A stretch of DNA of 6,819 bases, taken from contig JANXZT010000512.1 of NCBI GenBank assembly GCA_025355395.1, forward strand, positions 1 to 6,819. The letters run 5' to 3'. Below, in pieces: positions 1-6,814 of the stretch. The DNA is from Betaproteobacteria bacterium. GTDB taxonomy: Bacteria; Pseudomonadota; Gammaproteobacteria; Burkholderiales; Casimicrobiaceae. Below the pieces are notes generated by a model, which worked only from the letters and a program-made list of their open reading frames with translations, was not told the origin of the DNA and searched no databases. Position 1 is the first letter of the stretch. Each line of letters opens with the position of its first letter. The position numbers were made by a program, and so were the translations under genes.

Positions 1-180
1 CGACACCGTAAATGTTGAACTACTTCTGACGGTGCGGAGCCTGAGGCGACGCGAACCGGCGAGCCAGGCCGTGAGCCGAGGAGCAGGGGCCCCCGGCGAA
101 GCGTGGGGATGCGACTGGGGCGAATCGCCATGTGAGGCCGACAGCGCAGAGCTTGCACACAATCAGCAGTGCGGAGGCCG

Positions 181-192
181 AAGGGGCCCCTT
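181..192. repeat. 12-bp perfect palindrome
   Basis: AAGGGGCCCCTT is a perfect self-complementary 12-mer within the repeat block. A related GGGGCCCCC run occurs at 86-94. There is no loop and no adjacent T-run, so it is not a typical Rho-independent terminator of the protease gene. Confidence 0.45.
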
Positions 193-226
193 GGGGATGT
201 GAGCGGGGTGAGTCGGCGCTCGAGGG

Positions 227-264
227 CGACACCACAATGTGGAACTACTCGCTCGCGTGCGGAG
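227..264. repeat. Direct repeat copy B (partner at 1-39)
   Basis: This copy begins CGACACC, contains AATGTGGAACTACT and ends GTGCGGAG. The partner at 1-39 begins CGACACC, contains AATGTTGAACTACT and ends GTGCGGAG, with a few substitutions and single-base indels between them. Inside this copy CCACAATGTGG (232-242) is a perfect 5-bp inverted repeat around one central base. The two copies bracket the GC-rich block, so they may mark the borders of one repeat unit. The right end of this copy abuts the protease stop codon at 265-267. Confidence 0.5.
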
Positions 265-2652
265 CTATTTTCCCGCGAAATCCCACGTGGCGCGGCCGCC
301 GTAAAGCGTGAAGGCCATCCCATTCACAGCGCGCCCTTCCAGCCCGACGTTTGCTGCCGGCACCGCGAGACGCACCCACTGTCCCGTCGCCGGCAGCGCC
401 CCCATGTATCGGCTGCTGATGGTGCCGTCGGTGCCCCAGCCGATCTGGTTCGCACCCCAGTACGCCCGGTGCTCCCAAGTCCCGTCGTTCCATTGCAGCA
501 TCACTTCGGTGGGGGGATTGACCGGATCGAGATAGACGTAGGCGAACAGGGTGTCACCGACGCCGACGGCCAAGGGCGAGGCAGCGTTGTAGAAGTAATG
601 CTGATGCACGCCGGCGACCAGTGCGGACTGGTGCGCGAGGCCACCGGAAAACGGCGACGGATTAGTGCTTGTCCAGTTCCAGCCTTCAGCATAGCCGGCG
701 GCAATGGCTCCGGCCGGGAGTGCGTCATCCACCCATGCCGCGCTTCCGGAAACGGCGTTGATCACTTGCGACAGTGCCGCGCTCGACGAGCCGTTGTTGC
801 CCGCGTCACCGCTGTAGGTCGCTGCAATGCTGTGCGCGCCGGGAACGAGTCCGCTGCTGGTGCAACTCGCGGTCCGGGTATTGCCGGTGCCCACCATGGC
901 AACGCCTCCACAACCGGCGATGCCACTCCCGGAATCGGCGAAGCTTACGGTGCCCGACGGGACGTTCCCGACCACGGTTGCCGTGAAAGTCACCGCCACC
1001 CCAGCCGATGCCGGATTCAGCGAGCTCGCGAGCGAGGTCGTCGTCGAGACTATGGCGCTTGGGGTGCTCACCCGAACCGTCAGCGCAGTTCCCGTGGCCC
1101 CGAGAACCGCGATGCTGATGCCGTAGACGCTATCGGTGAACGTCTGCCCCACGACCAACGCGGCGTCGGTAAAACTGGCCGTGCCCGGGGTCATGTCGAG
1201 AAGCTCGGTGTCGTTGCTCCAGCTATCGCATCCGGGGCACAACGTTTCAAATGGACTCGCCACCCGAATCTGGGCCCCGTTATTGGGGTAGTTCGAAAGC
1301 GCCGCGTCGAAGCCGATCGGCTGTCGATATTCGAGCCAATATGTACGGTTCGCGGCGGCCGCGATCTTCAGTGCATAAAGGCTGCCGCCCGCGATCTCGA
1401 TGGGATTCAATACGTAAGTGGCAGTCCCGGTTCCATACGTCGCAACCGTGCCCGCCGTGATCCACCCGAGATCGAGTTTCTGCGCGGCATTGAAGTGCAT
1501 CGCCGACTGGTTGCCCATGATGTCGAACGGATCGCCGTATTCGCTGGCGCTGCATGAGCCGCCGATGGCGACGCCACTGCATCTCAAGCTCGCCGCATGC
1601 AGCAGGCCGAGGTTGTGACCAAGCTCGTGCCCGTACACCGACGTGGCGTTCCTGCCGTTGATCCACACTCCGTTGGCGCCGACGTACGCGAGCCCTGCCC
1701 AGCCGCACGCCCCCACTGACGGGAAAACGTACAAGAGATTTTGATAACTCGTGGGGCTGTAGCCGGCAGCAACCGCGGCGCTGCGGCCGAGCGTACCCAT
1801 CGTGGTCCAATCACATCCGGCGGGCGCGGGGACATTGGTCGGCAGCCAACCGGTGATCGTGGCATTGAGAAGCTGCTGCCCGAATGACGCTTCCTTGAAG
1901 TATTCAACCACGCTGCCGCTTCCGGGTCCCCCGGCGAACACGGCTTGAACGTTCGCCGGAGTAAAGGGCACCGCGGGCGAGTCCGAGAAGGTCATCAGGA
2001 TGACCAGCGCGTTGTTCGTCGTGACCGCTTTCTCGATTGCCTTCTGATTGCCAGCCGGAGGCAGCGCGAGGATGGTGACCGTGTCCGGCACCAGTCCCGT
2101 GGTGTCGGCACTGGCGTGACCCTCTACCGCGACCTGCATGCCCCGTTGCAGCGCTTCGGGCACAACATGGAACCGGAGCGCGGTAATCTCGCCGCCACTG
2201 CCGTGGACCTCGAACAGGAACTCGCTGCGGCCCTCGGCGAAGTAATCCGAATGCAACAGTGCGAGCTTACCTTCGGCCCTCGCTGCCGGCTTCGCGTTTT
2301 GAGGACCGCGCTGCCCGGCGTCCGCCAACGTGCGAATGCCACTCGCGAACAACGCGTTGCCGTTCCGGCGTCCCGTTACCTCGACCCTCGATTCGGCGAC
2401 GAGCTCTGCGGCTTGCGCGCTCTGAAGAAGCACCGCCTTCCCATCGTCCTGCTCCAGCGAAATAACCTGGACGACAATGCCCGCGACACGATCGTCGATC
2501 GTCACGCGGTGCACGATGCCGCTTATCTGCTCGACCGGAGCGCCTTCGGCCGGGGCTGTTGCGGCAGCCTCGAGCGAGTCCCTAAGCCGGTGTGCAGCTG
2601 CTGGATAGGCGAGCAGGCAGCAGGCGAGCGCAACGATCGTTCGGAAGCGCAT
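265..2652 (-). CDS. Secreted metzincin-type zinc metalloprotease (M11/gametolysin-like) with Ig-like and C-terminal beta-rich domains
   Basis: 795 residues from the ATG at 2652, chosen because it opens directly into a clean signal peptide (MRFRTIVALACCLLAYPAAA, cleavage near residue 20). An in-frame ATG at 2673 and a TTG at 2715 would lengthen it to 802 or 816; none has a good Shine-Dalgarno. Likely exported by Sec. After a beta-rich N-terminal region (about 40-200) comes the protease domain (about 215-440). It carries HELGHNLGLLH (342-352), the full metzincin HExxHxxGxxH zinc motif with catalytic Glu343, and a Met-turn FDIMG (376-380), followed by HFNAAQKLDLGW. This pattern matches bacterial gametolysin (M11)-like peptidases. 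Eight cysteines in the exported part (280, 316, 358, 367, 472, 475, 581, 597) could form disulfides. Residues about 535-634 are a bacterial Ig-like repeat (Big_3 type). Residues about 639-795 are a Trp/Gly-rich module seen at the C-terminus of other exported bacterial proteins, perhaps for surface or polymer binding. Substrate unknown. It has its own probable promoter and no evident link to the salvage genes. Confidence 0.92.
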   Translation of the reverse strand: MRFRTIVALACCLLAYPAAAHRLRDSLEAAATAPAEGAPVEQISGIVHRVTIDDRVAGIVVQVISLEQDDGKAVLLQSAQAAELVAESRVEVTGRRNGNALFASGIRTLADAGQRGPQNAKPAARAEGKLALLHSDYFAEGRSEFLFEVHGSGGEITALRFHVVPEALQRGMQVAVEGHASADTTGLVPDTVTILALPPAGNQKAIEKAVTTNNALVILMTFSDSPAVPFTPANVQAVFAGGPGSGSVVEYFKEASFGQQLLNATITGWLPTNVPAPAGCDWTTMGTLGRSAAVAAGYSPTSYQNLLYVFPSVGACGWAGLAYVGANGVWINGRNATSVYGHELGHNLGLLHAASLRCSGVAIGGSCSASEYGDPFDIMGNQSAMHFNAAQKLDLGWITAGTVATYGTGTATYVLNPIEIAGGSLYALKIAAAANRTYWLEYRQPIGFDAALSNYPNNGAQIRVASPFETLCPGCDSWSNDTELLDMTPGTASFTDAALVVGQTFTDSVYGISIAVLGATGTALTVRVSTPSAIVSTTTSLASSLNPASAGVAVTFTATVVGNVPSGTVSFADSGSGIAGCGGVAMVGTGNTRTASCTSSGLVPGAHSIAATYSGDAGNNGSSSAALSQVINAVSGSAAWVDDALPAGAIAAGYAEGWNWTSTNPSPFSGGLAHQSALVAGVHQHYFYNAASPLAVGVGDTLFAYVYLDPVNPPTEVMLQWNDGTWEHRAYWGANQIGWGTDGTISSRYMGALPATGQWVRLAVPAANVGLEGRAVNGMAFTLYGGRATWDFAGK

Positions 2653-2742
2653 TGATTTCAATGAATCGAGCATGGGCAATGGGTGCGGACAAGAATCAGG
2701 GCGGGCGGTCCCCAAGCCCCGAGCAACCGTTCAGAGGGCGGC

Positions 2743-2771
2743 ATGCTATCGTCATAACGACACCTGGACAA
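2743..2771 (-). promoter_or_regulatory. Candidate sigma-70 promoter for the metalloprotease gene
   Basis: On the minus strand TTGTCC (2771-2766; 4 of 6 matches to TTGACA) is followed after exactly 17 nt by TAGCAT (2748-2743; 4 of 6 to TATAAT). It sits in the gap after the aldolase. A transcript would start near 2736, leaving about 60-85 nt before the ATG at 2673 or 2652 but only about 20 nt before the TTG at 2715. This favours the ATG starts. It also suggests the protease is transcribed separately from the upstream genes. Assigned by eye only. Confidence 0.4.
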
Positions 2772-2886
2772 GGAAATTTTGCTCAAAGTGACGTAGCGCT
2801 CGCCGCGGGCCGACGCACGGTAGGGCGGCTTCTCGATGCGCAGATCGCCAATGCGGGGGTTGGTCTCTCCACCGCCCAACGGCATT

Positions 2887-3570
2887 TCAGTTGTCGCCCG
2901 TGTCCTGCTGACCGTAAGTCGCGAACTTGTCGACCACAGCTTGCATTTCTGCCGTGGACAACAGCACGGGATCGCCCATTTGCAGGACTCGCCAGTATAT
3001 TTGCGCCAGTCCTTCGACCTCGATCGCCAACGCCAACGCGTCCGCAGCGTTGTCGCCGATCGCGATCATGCCGTGATGGGCGAGAAGACACGCCTTGCGC
3101 TCCTGCAGCGCCGCAACCGCGGCATGGGCGAGCTCGGCCGAGCCGAACCGCGCGTAGGGCGCACAGCGAATGTCGTGGCCGCCGGCGGCAGCCACCATGT
3201 AATGAAAGGCAGGGATGTCGCGCGACAGGCAGGCGAGCGTGGTGGCAAATGGTGAATGGCTATGAACGATGGCGCCGGCATCGGGGCGCGCTGCATAAAT
3301 TTCGCGGTGGAACCGCCACTCCGATGATGGAATGCGGGCGCCGGCGTCGCGAATGCTGCCATCCCGATGCAGCGCGACCACGTCGCCGGGACCCATCGTA
3401 GCGTAGGGCATTCCGGTCGGCGTGATCAGCAAGCCATCGAAGCGATCGCTGCGGCAGCGCGTGCTGACATTGCCGGAGCGGCCTCGATTGATGCCCGCCA
3501 CGTTCATCGCGCGGGCCGTCGATACGACCGCGTTGCGCAGCACGATTTCGTCGTGCACTGGCTCGATCAC
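2887..3570 (-). CDS. Class II (FucA-type) zinc aldolase, probable methylthioribulose-1-phosphate / 5-deoxyribulose-1-phosphate aldolase
   Basis: 227 residues with a GTG start at 3570 that overlaps the mtnA stop as GTGA. The next in-frame Met is residue 22, inside the conserved fold, so GTG is preferred. The sequence follows E. coli L-fuculose-1-phosphate aldolase closely. It has SGNVS (32-36, with Asn34), TPTG (50-53), PSSEW with Glu84, HSH with His103/His105, FHYMVAAAGG (122-131, Tyr124), CAPYARFG (136-143), AHHG with His166 and KFATYG (215-220, Tyr219). These align with FucA Asn29, Glu73, His92/His94, Tyr113, His155 and Tyr209, so the zinc site and catalytic residues are intact. FucA-type enzymes cleave a ketose-1-phosphate to DHAP and an aldehyde. 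Next to mtnA, the likely substrates are methylthioribulose-1-phosphate (giving methylthioacetaldehyde) or 5-deoxyribulose-1-phosphate (giving acetaldehyde), i.e. the DHAP shunt. Alternatives are MtnB dehydratase (less likely on motifs) or true fuculose aldolase (no fucose genes nearby). Family secure; substrate inferred. Confidence 0.93.
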   Translation of the reverse strand: MIEPVHDEIVLRNAVVSTARAMNVAGINRGRSGNVSTRCRSDRFDGLLITPTGMPYATMGPGDVVALHRDGSIRDAGARIPSSEWRFHREIYAARPDAGAIVHSHSPFATTLACLSRDIPAFHYMVAAAGGHDIRCAPYARFGSAELAHAAVAALQERKACLLAHHGMIAIGDNAADALALAIEVEGLAQIYWRVLQMGDPVLLSTAEMQAVVDKFATYGQQDTGDN

Positions 3571-4691
3571 CGGAGAAACCGCTCCGGAAAGGCGCGCGCG
3601 ATCGCCTCGGCGTCAGCCGATATGATCCCGCGCTCGGTCAGCAATCCGGCCAGGAGGCGTGCGGGCGTCACATCGAAGGCAAAGTTAACCGCGCGGGTTC
3701 CGGCCGGCGCGATTTGCACCGTAGTCATTTGGCCATAAGCGTCACGCCCGCTCACCGAAAGCACTTCGTCACCGCTGCGTGACTCGATGGGGATGTGGGC
3801 GCCGCTCGGGAGCGCGGGGTCGAGGGTGGGCGAGGGCATCGCGACATACATCGGCACGTGATTGTCGGCGGCTGCCAATGCCTTGGCGTAGGTGCCGATC
3901 TTGTTGCACGCGTCACCGTTCGCCGCCACGCGATCGGCGCCGACCAGCACGATGTCCACGTCGCCGCGCTGCATCAGGAACGCGCTCGCGGCATCACTGA
4001 ACAGCGTATGCGGCATGCCGCGCTGCCCGCATTCCCACGCAGTGAGATTGGCGCCCTGCAGACGCGGGCGCGTCTCGCTGATCCACAGATGCACGGGAAG
4101 GCCCTCGGCGTGAGCGAGAAAGAGCGGCGCAGTGGCCGTGCCCCACCCGCAGGTGGCTAGCGCGCCCGCATTGCAATGGGTCATGACATTGACGGGGCCG
4201 GGCTTGTGCATCGCGATGGTCCGCAACAACGCCAGGCCGTGAGCGCCGATGCGGCGATTAAGATGCACGTCCTCCGCCACGATACGATCGGCTTCCTGCC
4301 ACGCCGCGCCGGCGCGTTCGGCGTGCGGCAGACCGAACACGGTGCGGCGCACGCGATCGAGCGCCCAGCGCAGGTTCACCGCCGTCGGCCGCGTTGCATC
4401 GAGTGCCGCGTGTGCCTGCGCGAGGCCCTCGTCGGAAGCGTCGCGCCCGAGCGCGAGTGCGAGCCCATACGCGCCGACGGCGCCGATCAGGGGCGCCCCT
4501 CGGACCGTCATCTTTCGGATGGCCAACGCCGCCGCATCGACATCGGCGATCGTCACCCGCACGACGGCGTGTGGCAGCACCCGCTGGTCGATGACCTCGA
4601 TGGACTGCGCGCCCGGCCGGCGGACGAGGGCACGATACGGCCCGGGATCCGCATCGGGTCCGTCGTGGGTTGTCGCAGTGGGGAAATTCAT
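3567..4691 (-). CDS. mtnA: S-methyl-5-thioribose-1-phosphate isomerase (MtnA)
   Basis: 374 residues, ATG at 4691, with a modest AGG 8 nt upstream of the start. It catalyses the aldose-ketose isomerisation of 5-methylthioribose-1-phosphate to 5-methylthioribulose-1-phosphate in the cytoplasm; family members also accept 5-deoxyribose-1-phosphate. It belongs to the eIF2B alpha/beta/delta-like isomerase fold. Visible signatures in order: VRGAP (63-67, phosphate site), THCNAG with the catalytic Cys173, SETRP (205-209), GADRVAANGD with the catalytic Asp253, NKIGTY (263-268), IPIESRS (300-306) and the C-terminal FDVTPARLL (339-347). Length is slightly above the usual roughly 350 because of a longer N-terminus and an extra stretch around 311-323. 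No key residue is missing. The stop overlaps the next gene's start by 4 nt, which implies translational coupling to the aldolase. The eIF2B-like relatives (e.g. ribose-1,5-bisphosphate isomerase) are an alternative, but the full set of MtnA motifs argues against them. Confidence 0.95.
   Translation of the reverse strand: MNFPTATTHDGPDADPGPYRALVRRPGAQSIEVIDQRVLPHAVVRVTIADVDAAALAIRKMTVRGAPLIGAVGAYGLALALGRDASDEGLAQAHAALDATRPTAVNLRWALDRVRRTVFGLPHAERAGAAWQEADRIVAEDVHLNRRIGAHGLALLRTIAMHKPGPVNVMTHCNAGALATCGWGTATAPLFLAHAEGLPVHLWISETRPRLQGANLTAWECGQRGMPHTLFSDAASAFLMQRGDVDIVLVGADRVAANGDACNKIGTYAKALAAADNHVPMYVAMPSPTLDPALPSGAHIPIESRSGDEVLSVSGRDAYGQMTTVQIAPAGTRAVNFAFDVTPARLLAGLLTERGIISADAEAIARAFPERFLR
3571..3585 (-). 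promoter_or_regulatory. Ribosome-binding site for the overlapping GTG start of the aldolase
   Basis: On the minus strand a GGAG (3585-3582) lies inside the end of mtnA, 11 nt upstream of the GTG at 3570. Spacing is a little long but usable. With the GTGA stop/start overlap (3570-3567) it supports initiation at GTG and coupled translation of the aldolase after mtnA. Confidence 0.5.
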
Positions 4692-4728
4692 GGCCGAGAC
4701 CTGCCGTCGGAAGCGGCGCCCGAACGCG

Positions 4729-6756
4729 TCATTTCAGCACCTGCAGGAGATTGTTGAAATCGTCGGTCCACAGCCGCCAATCGCGCCGGGTATGGATGGG
4801 CTGCGACGCTTCAGCAAGCAAGGGCTTGGCGAGCAAATTTTTGTCGCGCGACAGTAGCACCCAATCACTCTTGCTCGACAGCGCGTCCTCGCCGGAATCG
4901 ACGACATGGATCACCTCCAGCTTGCGCTCGAAGGCAAGCGCCTCCACCACGGGAACAAGATCGAGAAATCGGTTGGTGACATGGAAGGCGATCACGCCGT
5001 CGGGTTTCATGTGGCGGAGGTAGATGCCAAGCGCTTCCGAGGTGATGAGGTGCACCGGAATAGCATCGCTCGAAAAGGCATCGATCGCCAGCACATCGAA
5101 TTGCTGCGGCGCCTCGCGCTCGAGCTTCAGCCGGGCGTCGCCGAGCGCAATCTCGATGGTGGCCTCGCTGTCGCCAAGGAAACTGAAATCACGCCGCGCC
5201 AGCACGGGTACATCGGGATTGATGTCGTAAAAGCGATAGACATCGCCCCTGCTTCCGTAGGTTGCCAACGTACCGGCGCCAAGCCCGATCACGCCGACCT
5301 TGAGCGGTTCGAGGCGCGGATGAATGGACTCCATCAGGCGGCCGATGCCGGAGCTCGCGGTGTAGTAGGTCGTCGGGCTCCGGCGCAAATCCGGGGCAAG
5401 GTATTGGGTGCCGTGCAGGATCGTTCCATGAATCAGTGAGCGACGCAGGCTGGCATCGGTGCTTCCCACCTGCAATACCCGCAAGACTCCATAGAAGTTG
5501 CGGGTGGTGACGATGGTGTCTTCATAGAACTGATGAATACCCCAAATGGCGGCACTCGTCGCGACCAGGACACTCATCCCGGATAGCGCGCGAAACACGA
5601 GCGGATCGCGTCGCACCTGCCAGAAGAGCAGCAAGGCGCAGGCGACAAGACCAGCCGCAAGCTCGAAGTACGCGGGCAGCAGCAGTGGGGCGAGTATGCC
5701 TACCAGCACCGATCCCACGGCACCCCCGACGGAGATCATCAGGTAGAACCGGGTCAGATACGCCGGTGCGGGCTTGCGTCGAACGAGCTCGCCGTGACAG
5801 AACATGCACGCCAGGAAAAGGCCGATGCAAAAGACTGCGATTTGCAACCCGAGCTGATGGGTGAGCCGCGTGTCGGCGAGCGTCCAGGCCATGATGCCGA
5901 TGGCCGCGGCGGCAAGGGCGAGAAAGAGCGGTCGCCGATACCAGCGCGCGGTGTCGAAAGTGAGGATGAAAGACAGGAGATAGATGGACAGTGGCGCCAC
6001 CCACAGGAGCGGCACCGCGGCGATGTTCTGGGTGATGTGATTGGATACCGCGAGCAGAAGCACCGATCCCATCGCGGCCAACGCACTCCACAGAAGCTGC
6101 CGGCGTGCCGTGGGCGGCGCTTCGAGGGCATGGATGCTCGTACCCGGCCGCCCGTCATTCGCGGTGGACGCGGTGTAGCCCGCCACGCTGCGCCATCCCG
6201 CTGCCGCGCACAGCAGCACGAACGCCGCGTACCCTGCCGACCAGCCGATCGCTTGCGCCCGTGTCGGTGTCCACGGCTCGAATAAAAAGGGATAGCCCAG
6301 CAACGCCAGCATCGAGGCGAGGTTCGACAATGCGAAGAGGCGGTACGGACTTGCATCGGGTCGTCTGCGCGCGAACCACGCCTGCACCAGCGGGCTCGTG
6401 CTCGACAACATGAAGTAGGGAAGGCCGATCGTGGCAAAGAGCATCCCTAGGATCAGCCATGAGGGATTTTCGTTGCCGGCGGGCTTCCAATGCGCGGCGG
6501 GCAGGATGGGCAGCACCGCCACCGAGAACGCGAGGAGCACGAGATGAAGCTGCACCTGTGTGCGCGGCCGCAGGCGATGCACGGCGAGGTCCGAATACGC
6601 GTAACCGGCGAGGAGTGCGGTCTGGAAGAAGACGAGGCAGGTGGTCCACACCGCCGCCGATCCGCCGAACCACGGCAGGATCTGCTTGGCCATCACCGGT
6701 TGCACCAGAAACAGCAGAAACGAACTGGTGAATATGGTGACGGCGTAGAGGAGCAT
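4729..6756 (-). CDS. Fused multi-spanning membrane protein / spermidine-synthase-like protein
   Basis: 675 residues, ATG start at 6756; no clear Shine-Dalgarno is visible. Residues 1-410 are strongly hydrophobic, with about 13 likely transmembrane segments (near 3-22, 36-55, 68-88, 99-117, 141-160, 168-188, 220-238, 244-266, 275-295, 301-321, 336-356, 358-379, 390-408). The opening with LFLVQPVMAKQILPWFGG is typical of 'fused MFS/spermidine synthase' proteins. Residues 415-675 form a Rossmann-type aminopropyl/methyltransferase-like domain: RNFYGVLRV (419-427), HGTILHGTQ (443-451), TYYTASSGIG (463-472), nucleotide-binding GLGAGT (491-496), acidic YDIN (510-513), GDAR (539-542) and DAFSSD (559-564). 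Expected in the inner membrane with the enzyme domain probably cytoplasmic. SpeE transfers aminopropyl from decarboxylated SAM to putrescine and releases methylthioadenosine. Here the SpeE DxxD loop is stretched to DAFSSD and the SpeE Tyr-His pair is not evident, so the reaction is uncertain. It lies 37 nt upstream of mtnA and is likely cotranscribed. Family call is secure; substrate is not. Confidence 0.94.
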   Translation of the reverse strand: MLLYAVTIFTSSFLLFLVQPVMAKQILPWFGGSAAVWTTCLVFFQTALLAGYAYSDLAVHRLRPRTQVQLHLVLLAFSVAVLPILPAAHWKPAGNENPSWLILGMLFATIGLPYFMLSSTSPLVQAWFARRRPDASPYRLFALSNLASMLALLGYPFLFEPWTPTRAQAIGWSAGYAAFVLLCAAAGWRSVAGYTASTANDGRPGTSIHALEAPPTARRQLLWSALAAMGSVLLLAVSNHITQNIAAVPLLWVAPLSIYLLSFILTFDTARWYRRPLFLALAAAAIGIMAWTLADTRLTHQLGLQIAVFCIGLFLACMFCHGELVRRKPAPAYLTRFYLMISVGGAVGSVLVGILAPLLLPAYFELAAGLVACALLLFWQVRRDPLVFRALSGMSVLVATSAAIWGIHQFYEDTIVTTRNFYGVLRVLQVGSTDASLRRSLIHGTILHGTQYLAPDLRRSPTTYYTASSGIGRLMESIHPRLEPLKVGVIGLGAGTLATYGSRGDVYRFYDINPDVPVLARRDFSFLGDSEATIEIALGDARLKLEREAPQQFDVLAIDAFSSDAIPVHLITSEALGIYLRHMKPDGVIAFHVTNRFLDLVPVVEALAFERKLEVIHVVDSGEDALSSKSDWVLLSRDKNLLAKPLLAEASQPIHTRRDWRLWTDDFNNLLQVLK

Positions 6757-6808
6757 CGGGCGTAGCGCTCAAAGGGTCCGCCCACGATGCGAGTTGCAGG
6801 CGAGGCGC

Positions 6809-6814
6809 ATTCTA
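6809..6814 (-). promoter_or_regulatory. Candidate -10 element upstream of the membrane/spermidine-synthase-like gene
   Basis: On the minus strand TAGAAT (5 of 6 matches to TATAAT) lies about 53 nt upstream of the ATG at 6756, in the context GGTAGAATGCG. Any -35 box would lie beyond the window edge, so the promoter cannot be confirmed here. If real, it would drive the three-gene run from 6756 to 2887. Confidence 0.3.

Larger units (their letters stand above)
1..264. repeat. Gene-free intergenic block built of diverged direct repeats
   Basis: This stretch lies downstream of the protease stop and has no convincing coding frame. It contains repeated blocks. The 8-mer GTGCGGAG occurs at 32-39, 169-176 and 257-264. 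The first and third are each preceded by a CGACACC...AACTACT segment (1-39 and 227-264). A 26-nt block at 104-129 recurs at 192-217 with about 20 of 26 identities, and each copy lies near a GGGGCCCC run. The order of parts suggests at least two degenerate copies of one element, with the array possibly continuing left of the window. This resembles multicopy intergenic repeats of GC-rich proteobacteria. No transposase, regular spacer or terminator with a U-run is visible. Confidence 0.5.

Noticed and set aside
20..235. 71-codon minus-strand frame in the repeat block
   Set aside because: It is composed of the repeated nucleotide blocks, has no ribosome-binding site or known domain, and resembles the artefactual small proteins often called from GC-rich repeats.
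1..264. CRISPR array or Rho-independent terminator
   Set aside because: There are only two to three diverged copies with unequal spacing (137 and 88 nt between GTGCGGAG copies), and the GC-rich palindrome has neither a loop nor a T-run.
169..1557. 462-codon plus-strand open frame
   Set aside because: It lies antisense to the protease, which has a signal peptide, zinc motif and Ig domain. The translation is Arg/Gly/Ala-rich with no recognisable domain, as expected for a GC-driven shadow.
2581..2652. Lipoprotein signal in the protease (Cys-Cys in the hydrophobic segment)
   Set aside because: The cysteines sit in the middle of the hydrophobic core (VALACC) without a good lipobox, while PAAA further on gives a standard signal peptidase I site.
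1945..3401. Plus-strand open frames of 236 and 269 codons (1945-2655, 2592-3401)
   Set aside because: They are antisense to the protease N-terminus and the aldolase, have low-complexity Arg-rich composition and no recognisable motif.
2887..3570. Aldolase partner as MtnB (methylthioribulose-1-phosphate dehydratase)
   Set aside because: The HYMVAAAGG, CAPYARFG and KFATYG segments and the Tyr residues follow FucA aldolase rather than MtnB, and no mtnC or mtnD accompanies it in the window.
4176..4857. Plus-strand open frames of 193 and 202 codons opposite mtnA
   Set aside because: They overlap each other in different frames and lie antisense to a gene with all MtnA motifs intact.
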